Assembly: GCA_965153455.1 (NCBI GenBank)
Contig: OZ234496.1
Coordinates: forward strand, 15,926,304-15,990,303
Reading direction: 5' to 3'
Origin: Sphagnum compactum
Lineage: Eukaryota; Bryophyta; Sphagnopsida; Sphagnales
DNA length: 64,000 nucleotides
Shown here one piece after another: positions 11,831-22,264 of the stretch. The notes beneath the pieces are model-generated. The model saw only the letters and a program-made list of their open reading frames with translations, had not been told where the DNA came from and made no database searches. Made by a program: the position numbers and the translations under genes. Within the stretch, counting starts at the first letter, position 1, and every line of letters begins with the position of its first letter.

Positions 11831-12895
11831 TCAGGAGATCATCAGGGCTGGTTTCAGAAGATCGATCCGATCGTGTTCAAAGAAAGAAAGAACATGACTC
11901 CATCTCTGGGGAGTCTTCAATTGATGAACAAGAATAGTTTCAGGAACAAGTGGGCGAGAACAATCGCCACCGAAATCAGGATGATCGTAGAAGAGAGGTT
12001 TCATGCTCACGCGGTTCTTGGCAACGCCACCCGCATTCACCCACTCGCCCAAGAGGCGATCCTCGGTACCCTCGGAATTGTTCTTCGGGATGGGAGAATC
12101 GTGCACCCATTCCACCAGATCCCACGAAAGGACGTAACCCATTCCTGCCATGTACCAAGCATGCGCATCTTGGTTCTCGCAAGGAAGAATGTAGCCGTAG
12201 TACAGATCGTTTCTCGGCTGTTTCGATAGCGATCTGCCCAAGTTCTGCAACCTAACGTACGAGTCATCATCAGTCTTCATCACGTAGTCGTAGCGGATTC
12301 CCATTGCCGCAACTGAAGAAAGATAGACAAAAGTCTTCCCGTGGTTCATATTCTCCTCGCAATCCAACACCAACATATCGTTGTACTGCAATCTCTCCAT
12401 CCCTACTACGAGCTTCTCATGCTGGCTCTCCGGCTTGCACACCACAAACTTTACCGCGATGTCCGCGAATGGTGCAGCGTTCTGTACGCCGTATGCCAGA
12501 CGAAGTAGACTCCTCCTTTCCGCCTTGACACTCGATATCATCACACCCAGCAAAACGGTGATGAGCTTCTTCGTCGTCGAGGAGCTTGCAGAAAATTTCT
12601 CTTCATTCTCCGACAAAAAAACAGTCTCATTGGAAAATCTCGATCCATTTGAATTCTTACGACACTCTTGAATTCCCAAAACAGAATCACGATCAGGATT
12701 ACTGCTGCTGCTGCTGCTGTTTGCATTCCTAATGAAACCACCAGAGTGGTGACATATCATGAAGCTACTGTTCCTGATCAAAAGCAACAACCCCATGCAA
12801 AAAAGCAGAAGTAGGGGAAACCCATGAGCTTGTGCGAGATCTGAAATCACAAGCCTACTGGACTTTCTCATCCTGCAGCAGCAGCTTGTGATCAT
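11831..12895 (-). CDS. GT31 family galactosyltransferase-like protein, type II Golgi membrane enzyme
   Basis: Single-exon gene for 354 residues. A short basic N-terminus is followed by one hydrophobic segment (about residues 26-47), then a Ser-rich stem, then a catalytic region, which is the type II topology of Golgi glycosyltransferases. The catalytic part shows KTDDDSYV (residues 207-214), with a DDD metal/nucleotide-sugar motif at 209-211, and EDRLLGEW (278-285) where GT31 enzymes carry a conserved acidic motif. The family typically transfers galactose or N-acetylhexosamine in beta-1,3 linkage from UDP-sugars onto glycoproteins, including plant arabinogalactan proteins. The acceptor cannot be read from sequence. 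A telo-box lies about 180 bases upstream, and a broken duplicate of the gene's 3' end sits just downstream. Family call is firm; the linkage is inference. Confidence 0.85.
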   Translation of the reverse strand: MITSCCCRMRKSSRLVISDLAQAHGFPLLLLFCMGLLLLIRNSSFMICHHSGGFIRNANSSSSSSNPDRDSVLGIQECRKNSNGSRFSNETVFLSENEEKFSASSSTTKKLITVLLGVMISSVKAERRSLLRLAYGVQNAAPFADIAVKFVVCKPESQHEKLVVGMERLQYNDMLVLDCEENMNHGKTFVYLSSVAAMGIRYDYVMKTDDDSYVRLQNLGRSLSKQPRNDLYYGYILPCENQDAHAWYMAGMGYVLSWDLVEWVHDSPIPKNNSEGTEDRLLGEWVNAGGVAKNRVSMKPLFYDHPDFGGDCSRPLVPETILVHQLKTPQRWSHVLSFFEHDRIDLLKPALMIS

Positions 12896-13071
12896 GTTTG
12901 TGCAACAGCGATGGCGTCTTGCGAACTGACGCGGGACTCTTGCGACTGTCGCGGCCCGAAGGAGGCTAGCGACAGCGGGCGAGGAGATGGTAAATTTATC
13001 ATCACAATGGATGAAAAGAACAGAGTTGTTGCAATGGATGAAGAAGTGGAGGAGCAGGAGGATAGGCCAGG

Positions 13072-13088
13072 ATTAGGGTTAGGGTTTG
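13072..13088 (-). promoter_or_regulatory. Telo-box upstream of the GT31 gene
   Basis: On the minus strand reads CAAACCCTAACCCTAAT, a doubled telo-box (AAACCCTA core), about 180 bases before the GT31 start codon. In plants such motifs are common in promoters of growth-related genes. Confidence 0.45.
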
Positions 13089-15086
13089 CCAGCCAAGAAA
13101 ACGACAGGCGTTACAAACCGTATGTAGTCAAGAAAAATAAAATCAATAAAAGTGTGGGGGGGAGGGGGGGGTGGCCAAACATCCAGGGTAAAGAAACATG
13201 CATTCTTTTCTTAATAAAACCATACAACCAATAACAAGTGACCACAACGCTCAATGGCTCATGAATCTCTGTCAATTTGAAATATTCGGGGAAAAAAAAG
13301 GAACGAACTCTGGATGTTGAAAGAGTGCGCCAAAGGCAAGAGACAAGATTCACATCATTAGGTCTGGCCATGGCATCAACTGCGTTTGATTTCATTGACA
13401 ACTTGAACATAGATTGTTCAATGTCAAGTGCAACTACTCAAAGCATTGCAAGCACCCACACATCAGAATTGTCCTTTCTTGGAGTGGCGATATGCTTCTT
13501 TAATCACACATATATGCTTGGCAAAACTTGCTTCTGCATCTGGTTGCAGCCAATATCGTGGGTGCACCACACCCATGCTATTCATCACCCCATGAACAAG
13601 AAATCTCCCTTCTAGTTCTTTCACAAGGCAATTAGCAACCCTTGCCATACAAAGAAATCCAAATATTCATATTCCAAAATCCAATGCATGTGATTATGAA
13701 CAATGAAAATGCAATACAAGTTGCAAAAATAGAAAGGGCTAGGGTGAAGAATATTACCTGCACAATATGCCTCCACTTGTGTTAAAACTGCTACATATAC
13801 ATCTTTAGTCACAAATCTTGTCACACCACTTTCCAAACTTATATGAGTAGCCCATATGTATTACCCATTCACATCAAAAGCTAGGTGTTTCACACTAGTG
13901 TTCAAATCTATAACCCATTTCATGATTCATGCCTTGCTCTGACCAATGTTTTCTAGGCTTCAAATGCATCAGATTTGAACTTGGTATTCAACTCTATGTA
14001 CAAGGAAATATTTTCCCTTGACACACCTTAACTATTGCCACAAAATCACAGACAAAAACATTCCTCAACTGGTTGAACTTGATGAGATTGTGGACATATT
14101 ATAGTAACAGAAGTATGGTAGCAAGCCCAAACATGACTTGCACATCACAGAGGAGGTTGAAGTTCGTTTTTGATTTCTCATTACTAGGGCTGTAAAAGGC
14201 GATCTTCATAAGCAATGTCATGTATTTTGCCTTAACATGTTTGGTAGGGGATAATATATTAATCCATCATGTTTTGACATTTTTTAAAATCATAACCCCT
14301 TTTGTTTCCATGACCTTTGTAAGCTTTGTAATGTCCAAGTGCATTTTAGGGCTCTTACAAAAATAATTGTAAAGTGTGAATAACAAACCCTCAATTTTGT
14401 TCACAGTTCGCAAGTGAGACAAAGTTTGAATCACAAAATTGGTTTTGTGAGCCATACAAGGCTTCCATAAACACTTAAATCAAGTTATCAACACCTAATT
14501 GAACCACCACACATTCAAAAGAAAAAAATTGGTATGCACAACCAATTCTACACCACATATGCATGAATTAACAACCAACTTTGATTGTCAATTATATTCA
14601 TCTCATCACATGTTAAAGAAATGTATTGAGTAACTATAATAGTAGAAATAGTGGCTTCCAAAACCATGTTATGCATGTGTTGAGCCATAGCCCAACCTAT
14701 TAAATTTGTCTAATGCATTTTAAGATTCTCCCTTAAATTCAAGAAATCAAATGGCTCTTCGTGGGCCTACCGTGTTTCAAAGTGTGAAATAGTGTGAAAA
14801 ACTAAAGAAAAATTCTGCATTTCTCTCTCACCATCCCATTAGCAACTTGTTGCAACACTAATTCCCTACTCAATTTTACCTTCCAAAACCATTTTTAATA
14901 ATTTAATTGAATTTCCAATGACAAAAGTACTTAAAATTCAATATCTTCCACACATTAGGTCTAAAAATTTCCAAATGACTCTATTAAATCCTACTCATCA
15001 AGGGTTTTCCAACATAGTAAAAGCACACCCAAAATTCCCCTATAAAATATAGATTAAATTCCTCAAATTCTCATAATAGATGTGCA
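13089..15086. other. Intergenic, no gene recognised
   Basis: Includes a G-rich run at about 13153-13173. Short open frames at 13277-13615 and elsewhere lack any recognisable domain or splice continuation. The rest is AT-rich. Confidence 0.4.
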
Positions 15087-15200
15087 ACTTCAACACATGT
15101 TTGTTAAATAATCAATTAATTTTGAAGATTTCATTTTGACATTCTTTTATTTCTGAATATTCCAAAAGAGTTCTCTATTTTCCTTTACAAAATTATTATT
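15087..15200 (+). repeat. Dispersed AT-rich repeat 'CTTCAACACATG', copy 1
   Basis: Starts 'cttcaacacatgtttgttaa', then 'taatcaattaattttgaa' and 'gaatattccaaaaga'. The same ordered blocks recur near 57306, 57710 and 58286, so this is an interspersed repeat. Confidence 0.55.
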
Positions 15201-15512
15201 CTTTGAAACCAAATATCTTTTGGAAGTTTCAAACATTTCTGCAAATATATAGGGGAGATACTATGGCATCCAGTTTCTTTTACCCCACTAGCACAGGGAA
15301 ATCCAAGCTTTGGTCTTTAGTCTTTACAGCAAGGAAATGTGTTAAAAATTCCCCAAAAGAATTTCAAGTCATTCCTGTATCGTCAAAAAGAGAGAGAGAG
15401 AAAGAAAAAATAAATTGTTAAATTATCCCTTGTAAAGCCTCCAGGTGCCATAAAAATCAAATTTCACGAAAATTGGTACAATTTTTAAAACAGAAAGATG
15501 TCTTTCATCCAT

Positions 15513-15596
15513 GGGGCGGTGGCGCAGTTGGCTAGCGCGTAGGTCTCATAGCTACGAGAAATCCTGAGGTCGAGAGTTCGAGCCTCTCTCGCCCCA
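15513..15596 (+). tRNA. tRNA-Met (CAT), elongator type, with a 10-base intron
   Basis: The acceptor stem GGGGCGG pairs with TCGCCCC (one G-U). The D arm carries the A-box TGGCGCAGTTGGC. The anticodon CAT is at 15547-15549. The T arm is GAGAG-TTCGAGC-CTCTC, and A is the discriminator base. Removing 15551-15560, directly after base 37, restores the normal anticodon loop; plant elongator tRNA-Met genes characteristically have an intron at exactly this position. A T run at 15599-15604 serves as the RNA polymerase III terminator. Decodes internal AUG codons in the cytosol. Confidence 0.96.
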
Positions 15597-15598
15597 AT

Positions 15599-15604
15599 TT
15601 TTTT
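15599..15604 (+). terminator. Pol III terminator of tRNA-Met
   Basis: Run of six T residues three bases after the tRNA 3' end. Confidence 0.85.
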
Positions 15605-15660
15605 GATTTTTGCTCCTCCCTCTCACTCTCTCCGTGTTTTCCCGTGTTTTCGATTTTGCT

Positions 15661-15661
<1 letters not shown>

Positions 15662-15705
<44 letters not shown>

Positions 15706-15707
15706 GT
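15662..15707. repeat. (TC)n/(TG)n microsatellite
   Basis: Long uninterrupted CT dinucleotide run followed by a short GT run. It generates artificial Ser/Leu- or Arg/Glu-rich open frames on both strands. Confidence 0.9.
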
Positions 15708-16675
15708 GTGTGTCTGTTTTTCCTCTTCTTTTCTGCATTGTGAATCGAAAATAGTGTACACATTCTTCCCACGCATGTGGCTCCAAGAATTCAAGACAAA
15801 TCCTCGGAGCAGTTGCATTCCATGAGGCCACAAAAATGGAGACCAAAATTACTAGGGAGAGGGGGAAAACATTCTTGGTTTTGTTGGATCGTCGTCGTCC
15901 TACTCCATTGCTCCACTGGAGTTTTGCAATCATACATGGTGTAACAAGCGGAATCAATCAAGCAATCTGCCTGCCACAAACCATATCTGAGAATTGCTTT
16001 AAAAAAAAAAAAGAACACTTCTCCACTCTTGATGTCTTGTCATTTGCATCTGTTTAGAAAACAAGCTCCTTTAACACACATATTTGCGAGCCTGTTGCAA
16101 CAACTGCAAAAAAATTCTTCAGTCGCTGTTGCTTGCCTTTTGCAGCAGCCATCTCCAGTAGCAAGTTTCGTCTCAGTCTTCTTCTTCTTCTTCTGCTTGA
16201 AATCCGATCCGGAAGTGTCGTGGAGTCAGGGATCGCAATCAAGCTGATCACGCATCTCGCACCTCCTCTTTTACCAAGCAAGGTATGAGAAGAACTGCGA
16301 GAAACATGTATGGGACGTCTTCCTTCCTCTTCCGTCATCAGCAAGAGAAATGTCGCGACACGAAATGGAATGAGATCGGCTGACGACTCTCTCTCTCTCT
16401 CTCTGTGTCAGAAAAAGTTCGCGTTTTTGCTTGCTAGTGCGCACCACAGGGAGAGCATGGCCCACCGCATCTTATCCTCATCGCTCGCATCCTTGTCACG
16501 CGTGCGTTCTCTCTCTTTCTGTACTGTGCCTCCTCCATCGTCGAGACCAGAGCTCAGAGTACTTGGCATCGTACTCCGCCACATACTCTCGGAAATGTCT
16601 TGGTGAATTGTGGTGCAAAGTGTCTCTGAGGGAGAGGTTTTCTTCGCTTCCCTTAACAAGAGAGCACTCACGGAT
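15708..16675. other. Intergenic and 5' flank of the ATP synthase delta gene
   Basis: Contains another CT run at about 16387-16405 and several short frames on both strands without recognisable domains. The last few hundred bases are probably promoter and 5' UTR of the gene that starts at 16676. Confidence 0.45.
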
Positions 16676-17533
16676 ATGGACTCTGCTATTGCATGGAGAG
16701 CGGTGGCGAATTCAGTTCCTGTAGTGGCGGCTTCCAACTCTTCTTCCGGAGCTCGAGCTGCTCAGCAGCAGCAGCAGCAGCGATCCGCTACAATAGTAGT
16801 GTCATCATCCAATGTGAGCAGCGTTGCTGCTGGCAAGCGGCAGTTCTTGACGGGGAGCTGCTGTGGCTCCTCCTCCTGTAGGCACAATGCCGTGGCCGCG
16901 GCCGTGCGCGAGAGACTGACGAAGACGGGAGCGCGTCCTGCGAGGAGGGCAACGGTGGTGATGAAGACGGAGGGAGCCGCGGTTGGATACGCCAGTGCAC
17001 TTGCCGACCTTGCACGGGGGAAGGAAGCGCTCGAAGCGGTGAACAAGGACGTGGAAAAGCTAGCGGAGCTTCTGAACAACAACGAGGAGCTCTACGAGTT
17101 TCTGGTGTCGCCGGTGGTGGAGGACGAGAAGAAGAAGAGCATCCTCAAAACCCTAGCAAAGGATGCTGGCTTCACAACTGACACGCTGAGCTTCCTCTTC
17201 CTTCTGGTGGACAAGAAGCGATTGGGGTTGATCAAGGACATCACCACGGAATTCGAGACCATCTTCAACGAGTTCACCGACACGCAATTGGCAACCGTCA
17301 CTTCGGCCGTGAAGATTGAGAAGTCGCAGCTGTCCCTGATCGCGAAGAAGATCCAGAGCTTGAGCCAAGCCAAGAATGTGAGGATCAAGAACGTTGTAGA
17401 TCCATCGTTGATTGCAGGGTTTCTTGTCAAGTTTGGCAAGGATGGCTCTAGATTCATTGACATGAGCGTCAAGGGCCAGCTTGACAAACTAGCTTCCCAA
17501 TTCGAATCTGCTGAAAACTCTGGTGTTTTCTAG
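16676..17533 (+). CDS. ATPD: Chloroplast ATP synthase delta subunit (OSCP family), nuclear gene
   Basis: Intronless, 285 residues. Roughly the first 95 residues form a Ser/Ala/Arg-rich, acid-poor transit peptide, with a polyglutamine run encoded by CAG repeats. The mature part (from about TEGAAVGYASALADLA) has the OSCP/delta fold pattern: an N-terminal six-helix domain with the A-x-x-Y-A-x-A-L motif, and a C-terminal region ending in GSRFIDMSVKGQLDKLASQF, the family signature. The subunit sits on top of CF1 and links it through the peripheral stalk to CFo in the thylakoid membrane. The frame is open 22 codons further upstream to 16610, but the second ATG starts the better transit peptide. Short tandem repeats lie in the 3' flank. 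Confidence 0.95.
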   Translation: MDSAIAWRAVANSVPVVAASNSSSGARAAQQQQQQRSATIVVSSSNVSSVAAGKRQFLTGSCCGSSSCRHNAVAAAVRERLTKTGARPARRATVVMKTEGAAVGYASALADLARGKEALEAVNKDVEKLAELLNNNEELYEFLVSPVVEDEKKKSILKTLAKDAGFTTDTLSFLFLLVDKKRLGLIKDITTEFETIFNEFTDTQLATVTSAVKIEKSQLSLIAKKIQSLSQAKNVRIKNVVDPSLIAGFLVKFGKDGSRFIDMSVKGQLDKLASQFESAENSGVF

Positions 17534-17576
17534 AGCAATTGTTCTGGTGTTTTCAAAAGCAATTCTTCGTTGCCAA

Positions 17577-17704
17577 GTGATAGCAAGATGTAGGATCCAC
17601 CTTCAAGGATTTGGGTAGTGATAGCAAGATGTGGAATCCACCACCTTCAAGGATTTGGGTAGTGATACCAAGATGCAGGATCCCACCTTCAAGGACTTCG
17701 GGTG
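17577..17704 (+). repeat. Three tandem repeats of about 42 bp in the 3' flank of ATPD
   Basis: Units at 17577-17617, 17618-17661 and 17662-17704 share 'gtgatagcaagatgtagga', 'ccaccttcaaggatttgggta' with a few changes. They are most likely in the 3' UTR. Confidence 0.8.
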
Positions 17705-18812
17705 ATTCTGGTCTCTTCACAACATGTAATTTTGGTAGTCAGAGCTTTTACTCTTGCAAAGAAACCTTCAGAAATTGGACTGGCAATTTGTTGCATGCAA
17801 GCTTGATGGAACCCAGATAAGTCTTTTTTGTTATGGGTCTGTCTCACAGACTGTAGTGCTGTTGTTGCAAAATCAAGAGCTGTAAACCTCTTATACAATC
17901 TACTCAACAGTGCTTACTTTAGCATTCATACAGTATTTCCAGTGTGTTAGCAATTATCTGTGCATTGTGTTGCAGCATCAATTGTCACTGTGAGTATCCA
18001 TTGGACATTCTTGGTTGGAAAAGATTTTGGCAGTGTCAGAAAGAATGTTGGAAGATGGCCCCGTGCACAAGACTGTGAGGAGGTGAGTTGTTACTCCATG
18101 ACCTTCCTGCAACTCTTCCTCACAATTCCAAAAATATGAGGAGATAACATGCATGTGATGCTAGCAATTCTGTGCAAAGGAGATGTGATACAGCTTCCAG
18201 GCAACCATCCGAAGGTTCTGAACCTCCAATTTCTCAGAGCAGTACAAGGGAAGCTCCAAGCAGACATATGAAGCAGAGTTACCTGTGTTCAAATTGTGGA
18301 AGTAACCTTTGCCATCACAGCAGGGGGCAATGTGTAGTAGATTAGGATTGTAAGGCAGATGGCAGTTCTTCTAGGTTTGAGGTTTTGGTATGGCAACTTG
18401 TCTCAGGTGCAGGTTCAGCAGGCCAAGGAGTATGCTTGTTGTGTTCTGGATGTCAGAGGTGCTGCAAAGAAAGCCTGGTGTCACTGTCTTGCAGTCAGGG
18501 CACCATTCTCATCTCTCATAGAGCATTCTCCCCCTTTGTCATTGTGTGACTGCAACTGAAATATGCAGCTATGTGTCTGATGCCAGTACATGAGGCTTAC
18601 ATTAAAGTACTCCAGCCACTAGGAAGAAGTAGTGTTTGTCATCTTCAATGCCCTAAAACCTATTTATGGAGTACAGTTGTACAAAATTTCTTGAGATTCT
18701 GCCCCAATGCTTCAACTGCATGGGACCTATCTGCAGCACACCTATTCTAATGCCCTGCAATAGCAATTGGCTGTACACAATGCATTATTTACATGCAGAG
18801 AATTGCAGCTGA
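17705..18812. other. Intergenic region between converging genes
   Basis: 3' flanks of ATPD (plus) and the AlkB gene (minus). No supported coding frame. Confidence 0.45.
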
Positions 18813-21451
18813 CTATGTATTTGAGCAGCTGACAGAAGAATTGACAAGATTCTTTCTATCATTGCACTGGCGGAAAGTGAAATTCAGGCGACCAGGCACC
18901 ATGTGCAAGCCTGGGGGGCGAGTTCCAGGCTGTACATTCCGGGTGCCATGGTAGACCAGCCTTGACAAGCCACCAAAGACAAGTATGTCTCCACTTTCCA
19001 AAACAACCTTCCTCTCCCTGCACCAATGCCAATAACTCAAATCTCCACATTTTCAAGTTGGGTGCAGACAACCAAGAAGTGAAATCATTGGAGCACTACA
19101 AACAACAGCAAATACTAATCAATCAGAACCCATATCAAAGCAGAACAAAGTCCTATAAAGTCAAGTCATGCTGCAGAGAAGAAACAAGACGAAAGTTCAA
19201 GCAAACTACAAGGTAAGCAAAAGAGCTTTTGTTTCAATTGTACCTGTTGTGAGCAGTGTCACCATCCTCACAATCTTTGGCTGCAACTTGATCAACAAGA
19301 ACTTGAACTCCTGATTTCCGTCGACTAAGAGGTGGTATGCGTCTGAAGAAGAATGTCATGCTGTCCCCCACACTTATGCTGACCTGCACTCATTGTTTGT
19401 TGATTAAGCTCACTCGGAAGGCAAAACACCCAAGGAAGCAAGAACAAGGTGGAGTCGAGTCCAGTTCTTCTTCCTATTAAGCTGTGAAAAAGCAGCTGTT
19501 GTTTGTTTGCATCAAGATTTAGCATTCAAAAGATGCTATTCCTTTTTGCTGTATGCAATGTATAACAGGAGGTTGAGATCCTTGAGAACAGACCACAGGC
19601 ATGTCCAAGTAATCATCAAGGTCTTGATGGCCTCCCAAGCCCACCACTCCGAGCTCCTTGGCTTTCACCTGCATTGCCAGAAATCACTCAAAGGTGAGAA
19701 ATACATACTACCCATAAAGGTCATATTGTGTGGAAAATCTAAATTTCCCCACTATCTTATGTGCTTAAAAAACTTGAGTGAAAAAACATGAGACTTTTTG
19801 TTGCTTAATTGCACCGGATAGAAGTTGACAAGTGCCACGTCAGGTGTAAAGACAGAGCCAAGCTGATAGACAGGAGAATGCTGCTGTGCATCGGAAGCAA
19901 GCTCTTGAGCTAAATCAAACATCCACCCTGGAAGTGGCTGGCCTCCCTCATGTGCAGCATATTGTCGTGTTTTTGAATCCCACTGACAGCCCCAAGACAT
20001 CTGCAGGTCAGAAGAGAGAAACCCAAACCAAACATCAAGCTGTTAGTATTACAGAAAGCATCATTCAATGCATTCTAGATACAAAGGAACACTTGAACTC
20101 ATCAAAGATCAAGCCAACTTGCTCATGAAAATCAATGAACAAACTCTACCCATGAGAGAGATGGTAAGAGTAAGCGATTGAAATCCACAGCATAAGAAGA
20201 TCAGATAATAGATTTGGGCATGCTTCCAAGTTTCTGCAAAATGACAGTCTGAAGGAATACATGCAACCCACCAAGCAAGAGAGTGAAACCAAACATACAG
20301 AATAAATGTGGTACTTGCCACCGCCTGCTGTAGATGGACGGTGGAATAAGTGTGCAGAACTCTGGCTTTCGTGCACCAGCCTTTGTTGGATGTCTAGTGA
20401 CACCCAACTCCGCAGCAGAACCATCCTGTTCAAAGCAATTGTTGATGCCCCAATTTCATGAATGTGTCTCACATGCTGTGCGCTCTTTCACGATTGAGGG
20501 TTCTTCCTCAAATTGGTGACAAAAAGACTATGACTCTGCTGTGTTCAATGCATGGAATCATCATTTGGCATCATTGCAGAGTTCTAGCACATTCAATTCA
20601 ATAGTTGAAGAATTTTTTTTTCCAGCACATTCAGTTTCTGCAACCATCCACAGAAGGAAACCAAGAGAACAAGAGAAAGTTCTATTTTACCCTGACTGCA
20701 GCACGGTGACAGAAGGCTTCCTTTCTAGTGCAGCTGACATTGAGAACTTGCCAAGCATATACAGCTTCGCCTGACTCTGCTTCTGCATCTGCATGGAAAG
20801 ACAAGCCACTCACAGCCATGGTAGATTACCAAAAGGAGGGCAAATCTTCAGAAACAGAAAATCTGACAAGCATGATGATGAGGCAAGTCTTTGTGGCTTT
20901 TCTTGTGGGAACAGTGATGGGATTGCAAAGCTTACTTGCACAAACTGCAATGCCGGTGCTACCCTCTGAATCCCATCTTGTCCTCCATCTTGTAAGACTG
21001 TTGTAGCCAATTTCCTCTCCTGGTCCCCATCCCATTCTTCTGCCAATGAGGCATGCAATCCATTTGCAGACAATTTAGAAACTTCGTCCCAAGTCTTGTC
21101 AATTGCTTCACACTTCTCCTCAACATTCCTTTTCCTCTGTACAAGAACTTCTTGCACACTTCCGTCGTCCTCTTGTAGCCTTACAGATCGTCGTGCCATT
21201 GCTTCTTCGTCTTCTTCCCTCCAAGCATCACTGCTTGTTAACCCTAATTCTTGGGATTGTAGATCGTGATCACCTCTGGTTTTTGAGATATGAGAAATGT
21301 TGGAGATGGGAAGTGGTGTGGGAGTATCCAGGCAGAAGTTGGCATGGTCATTTAGAAAGTAAGAAGGAAAGGAGCGATGGCAGAAAGGACAAGGCAACAA
21401 CCGACTGTGGTGCTCCTCCTGCTTCTTGTGCTTCTTCTGCATGGGTGCCAT
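18813..21451 (-). CDS. AlkB-type Fe(II)/2-oxoglutarate dioxygenase with N-terminal UBZ-like zinc finger
   Basis: Seven-exon model: 21451-20936, 20788-20691, 20425-20299, 20000-19815, 19668-19594, 19383-19244, 19017-18813. It totals 1347 bases, giving 448 residues, with matching intron phases. Residues 21-40 (CPFC...H...C; C21, C24, H36, C40) fit a Rad18/UBZ4-type zinc finger that binds ubiquitin. A charged linker follows. The catalytic domain has VNFYP, HQD (iron ligands H323 and D325), MPVVSISVGDS, SGDILVFGG, YHG (H404) and RLNFTFR (2OG-binding arginines about 424 and 430). That is the AlkB signature, closest in style to the bacterial AlkB/ALKBH1 group, which oxidatively removes methyl groups from nucleic acid bases. 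One donor (GTCTGT, after exon 5) is weak. It is divergent from the F-box gene. Substrate is inferred only. Confidence 0.85.
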
Positions 21452-21462
21452 GGCCGCAACAT

Positions 21463-21775
21463 GTATTCTCCTGACACTTCTAGGGATGACGTTGGTCCCA
21501 AGTAAGAATCCCAGAACATCAGTCCCCTAGGAACCCCGGATTCCAAAACAACAGGAGGGTGAAGCTCTAAACCCTAAAATAAGTAATTCCTGCTCCTCCT
21601 ACTGCTGCTTCTTCTGATTCTTGTGCTTCTTCTGCTTGGGTGCCATGGCCGCAACATGTGTTCTCCTGTCACTAGTAGCGATGACGTTGGTCCCAAGCAA
21701 GCGTCCCAGAACACAAAGTCCAGTAAGGACCCTTGATTCCAAAACAAGAGGAGGCTGAAGCTCTAAACCCTAAGG
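21463..21775 (-). repeat. Tandem duplication around the AlkB gene start
   Basis: The block covering the AlkB start codon and 5' leader (about 21410-21580) is repeated at about 21608-21775, an offset near 198 bases. Both contain 'gggtgccatggccgcaacatgt', 'gatgacgttggtcccaag' and 'gaagctctaaaccctaa' style sequence. The outer copy holds an ATG at about 21647 on the minus strand whose frame resembles the AlkB N-terminus (MAPKQKKHK...) but stops after about 15 codons, so it acts as a short uORF if transcribed. Confidence 0.75.
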
Positions 21776-21793
21776 TGAAGCTCTAAACCCTAG
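21568..21793. promoter_or_regulatory. Three telo-box motifs in the shared AlkB / F-box promoter
   Basis: TAAACCCTA cores at about 21568-21577, 21763-21773 and 21783-21793, between the divergent AlkB and F-box genes (about 800 bases from start codon to start codon). They may serve either gene. Confidence 0.45.
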
Positions 21794-22264
21794 AAATCTG
21801 ATTCTTCGCGTTTCTGAAGCTGTTGTGTTCTCGTGAGAGAGCGAATTTCGGGACGGTTGTTGCAGATGGAGCGAATGCGCACTAGCCAATTCCGCAATTC
21901 TTTGAGGCGGGAAAGAACGCGAGCGGTGCGGTATGCAGCACAAGAATAGCAAGCGTCATCTGCTATTGCACCGTCCTGGTGGGTGCTTTTACAGCTTCCA
22001 ACAGATATCTCGCCCACCCACAAGTCTCAAGAGTGCTTCACAGAGAATTTGTCTCTCTCTCAGGAATAGGAATGTGTCAGGGATTCTTCTATCTTGGGTG
22101 GTCGTCACCCTCCACTGGCTTCTTTCGTTGAGAATTTTCTGTTGTGGATGGTGGGGGAATTGGAGGCGACGATCATGACATATCTGGAGGGGAAGAGACA
22201 GAAGAAAGAAGCAAATGAGGAGTCAGGAACAGCGACAGCCGCTGGAGAGAGAGAGAGAAGAGGA

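Noticed and set aside
11950-12671. Plus-strand and other-frame ORFs over the GT31 gene
   Set aside because: Shadows of the minus-strand coding sequence, which alone shows the membrane segment and GT31 motifs.
15532-15957. Arg/Glu- and Ser/Leu-rich open frames on both strands around 15532-15957
   Set aside because: They run across the tRNA-Met gene and a (TC)n microsatellite; the frames are created by dinucleotide composition.
16762-17487. Minus-strand frames opposite ATPD
   Set aside because: Antisense shadows of the ATP synthase delta coding sequence.
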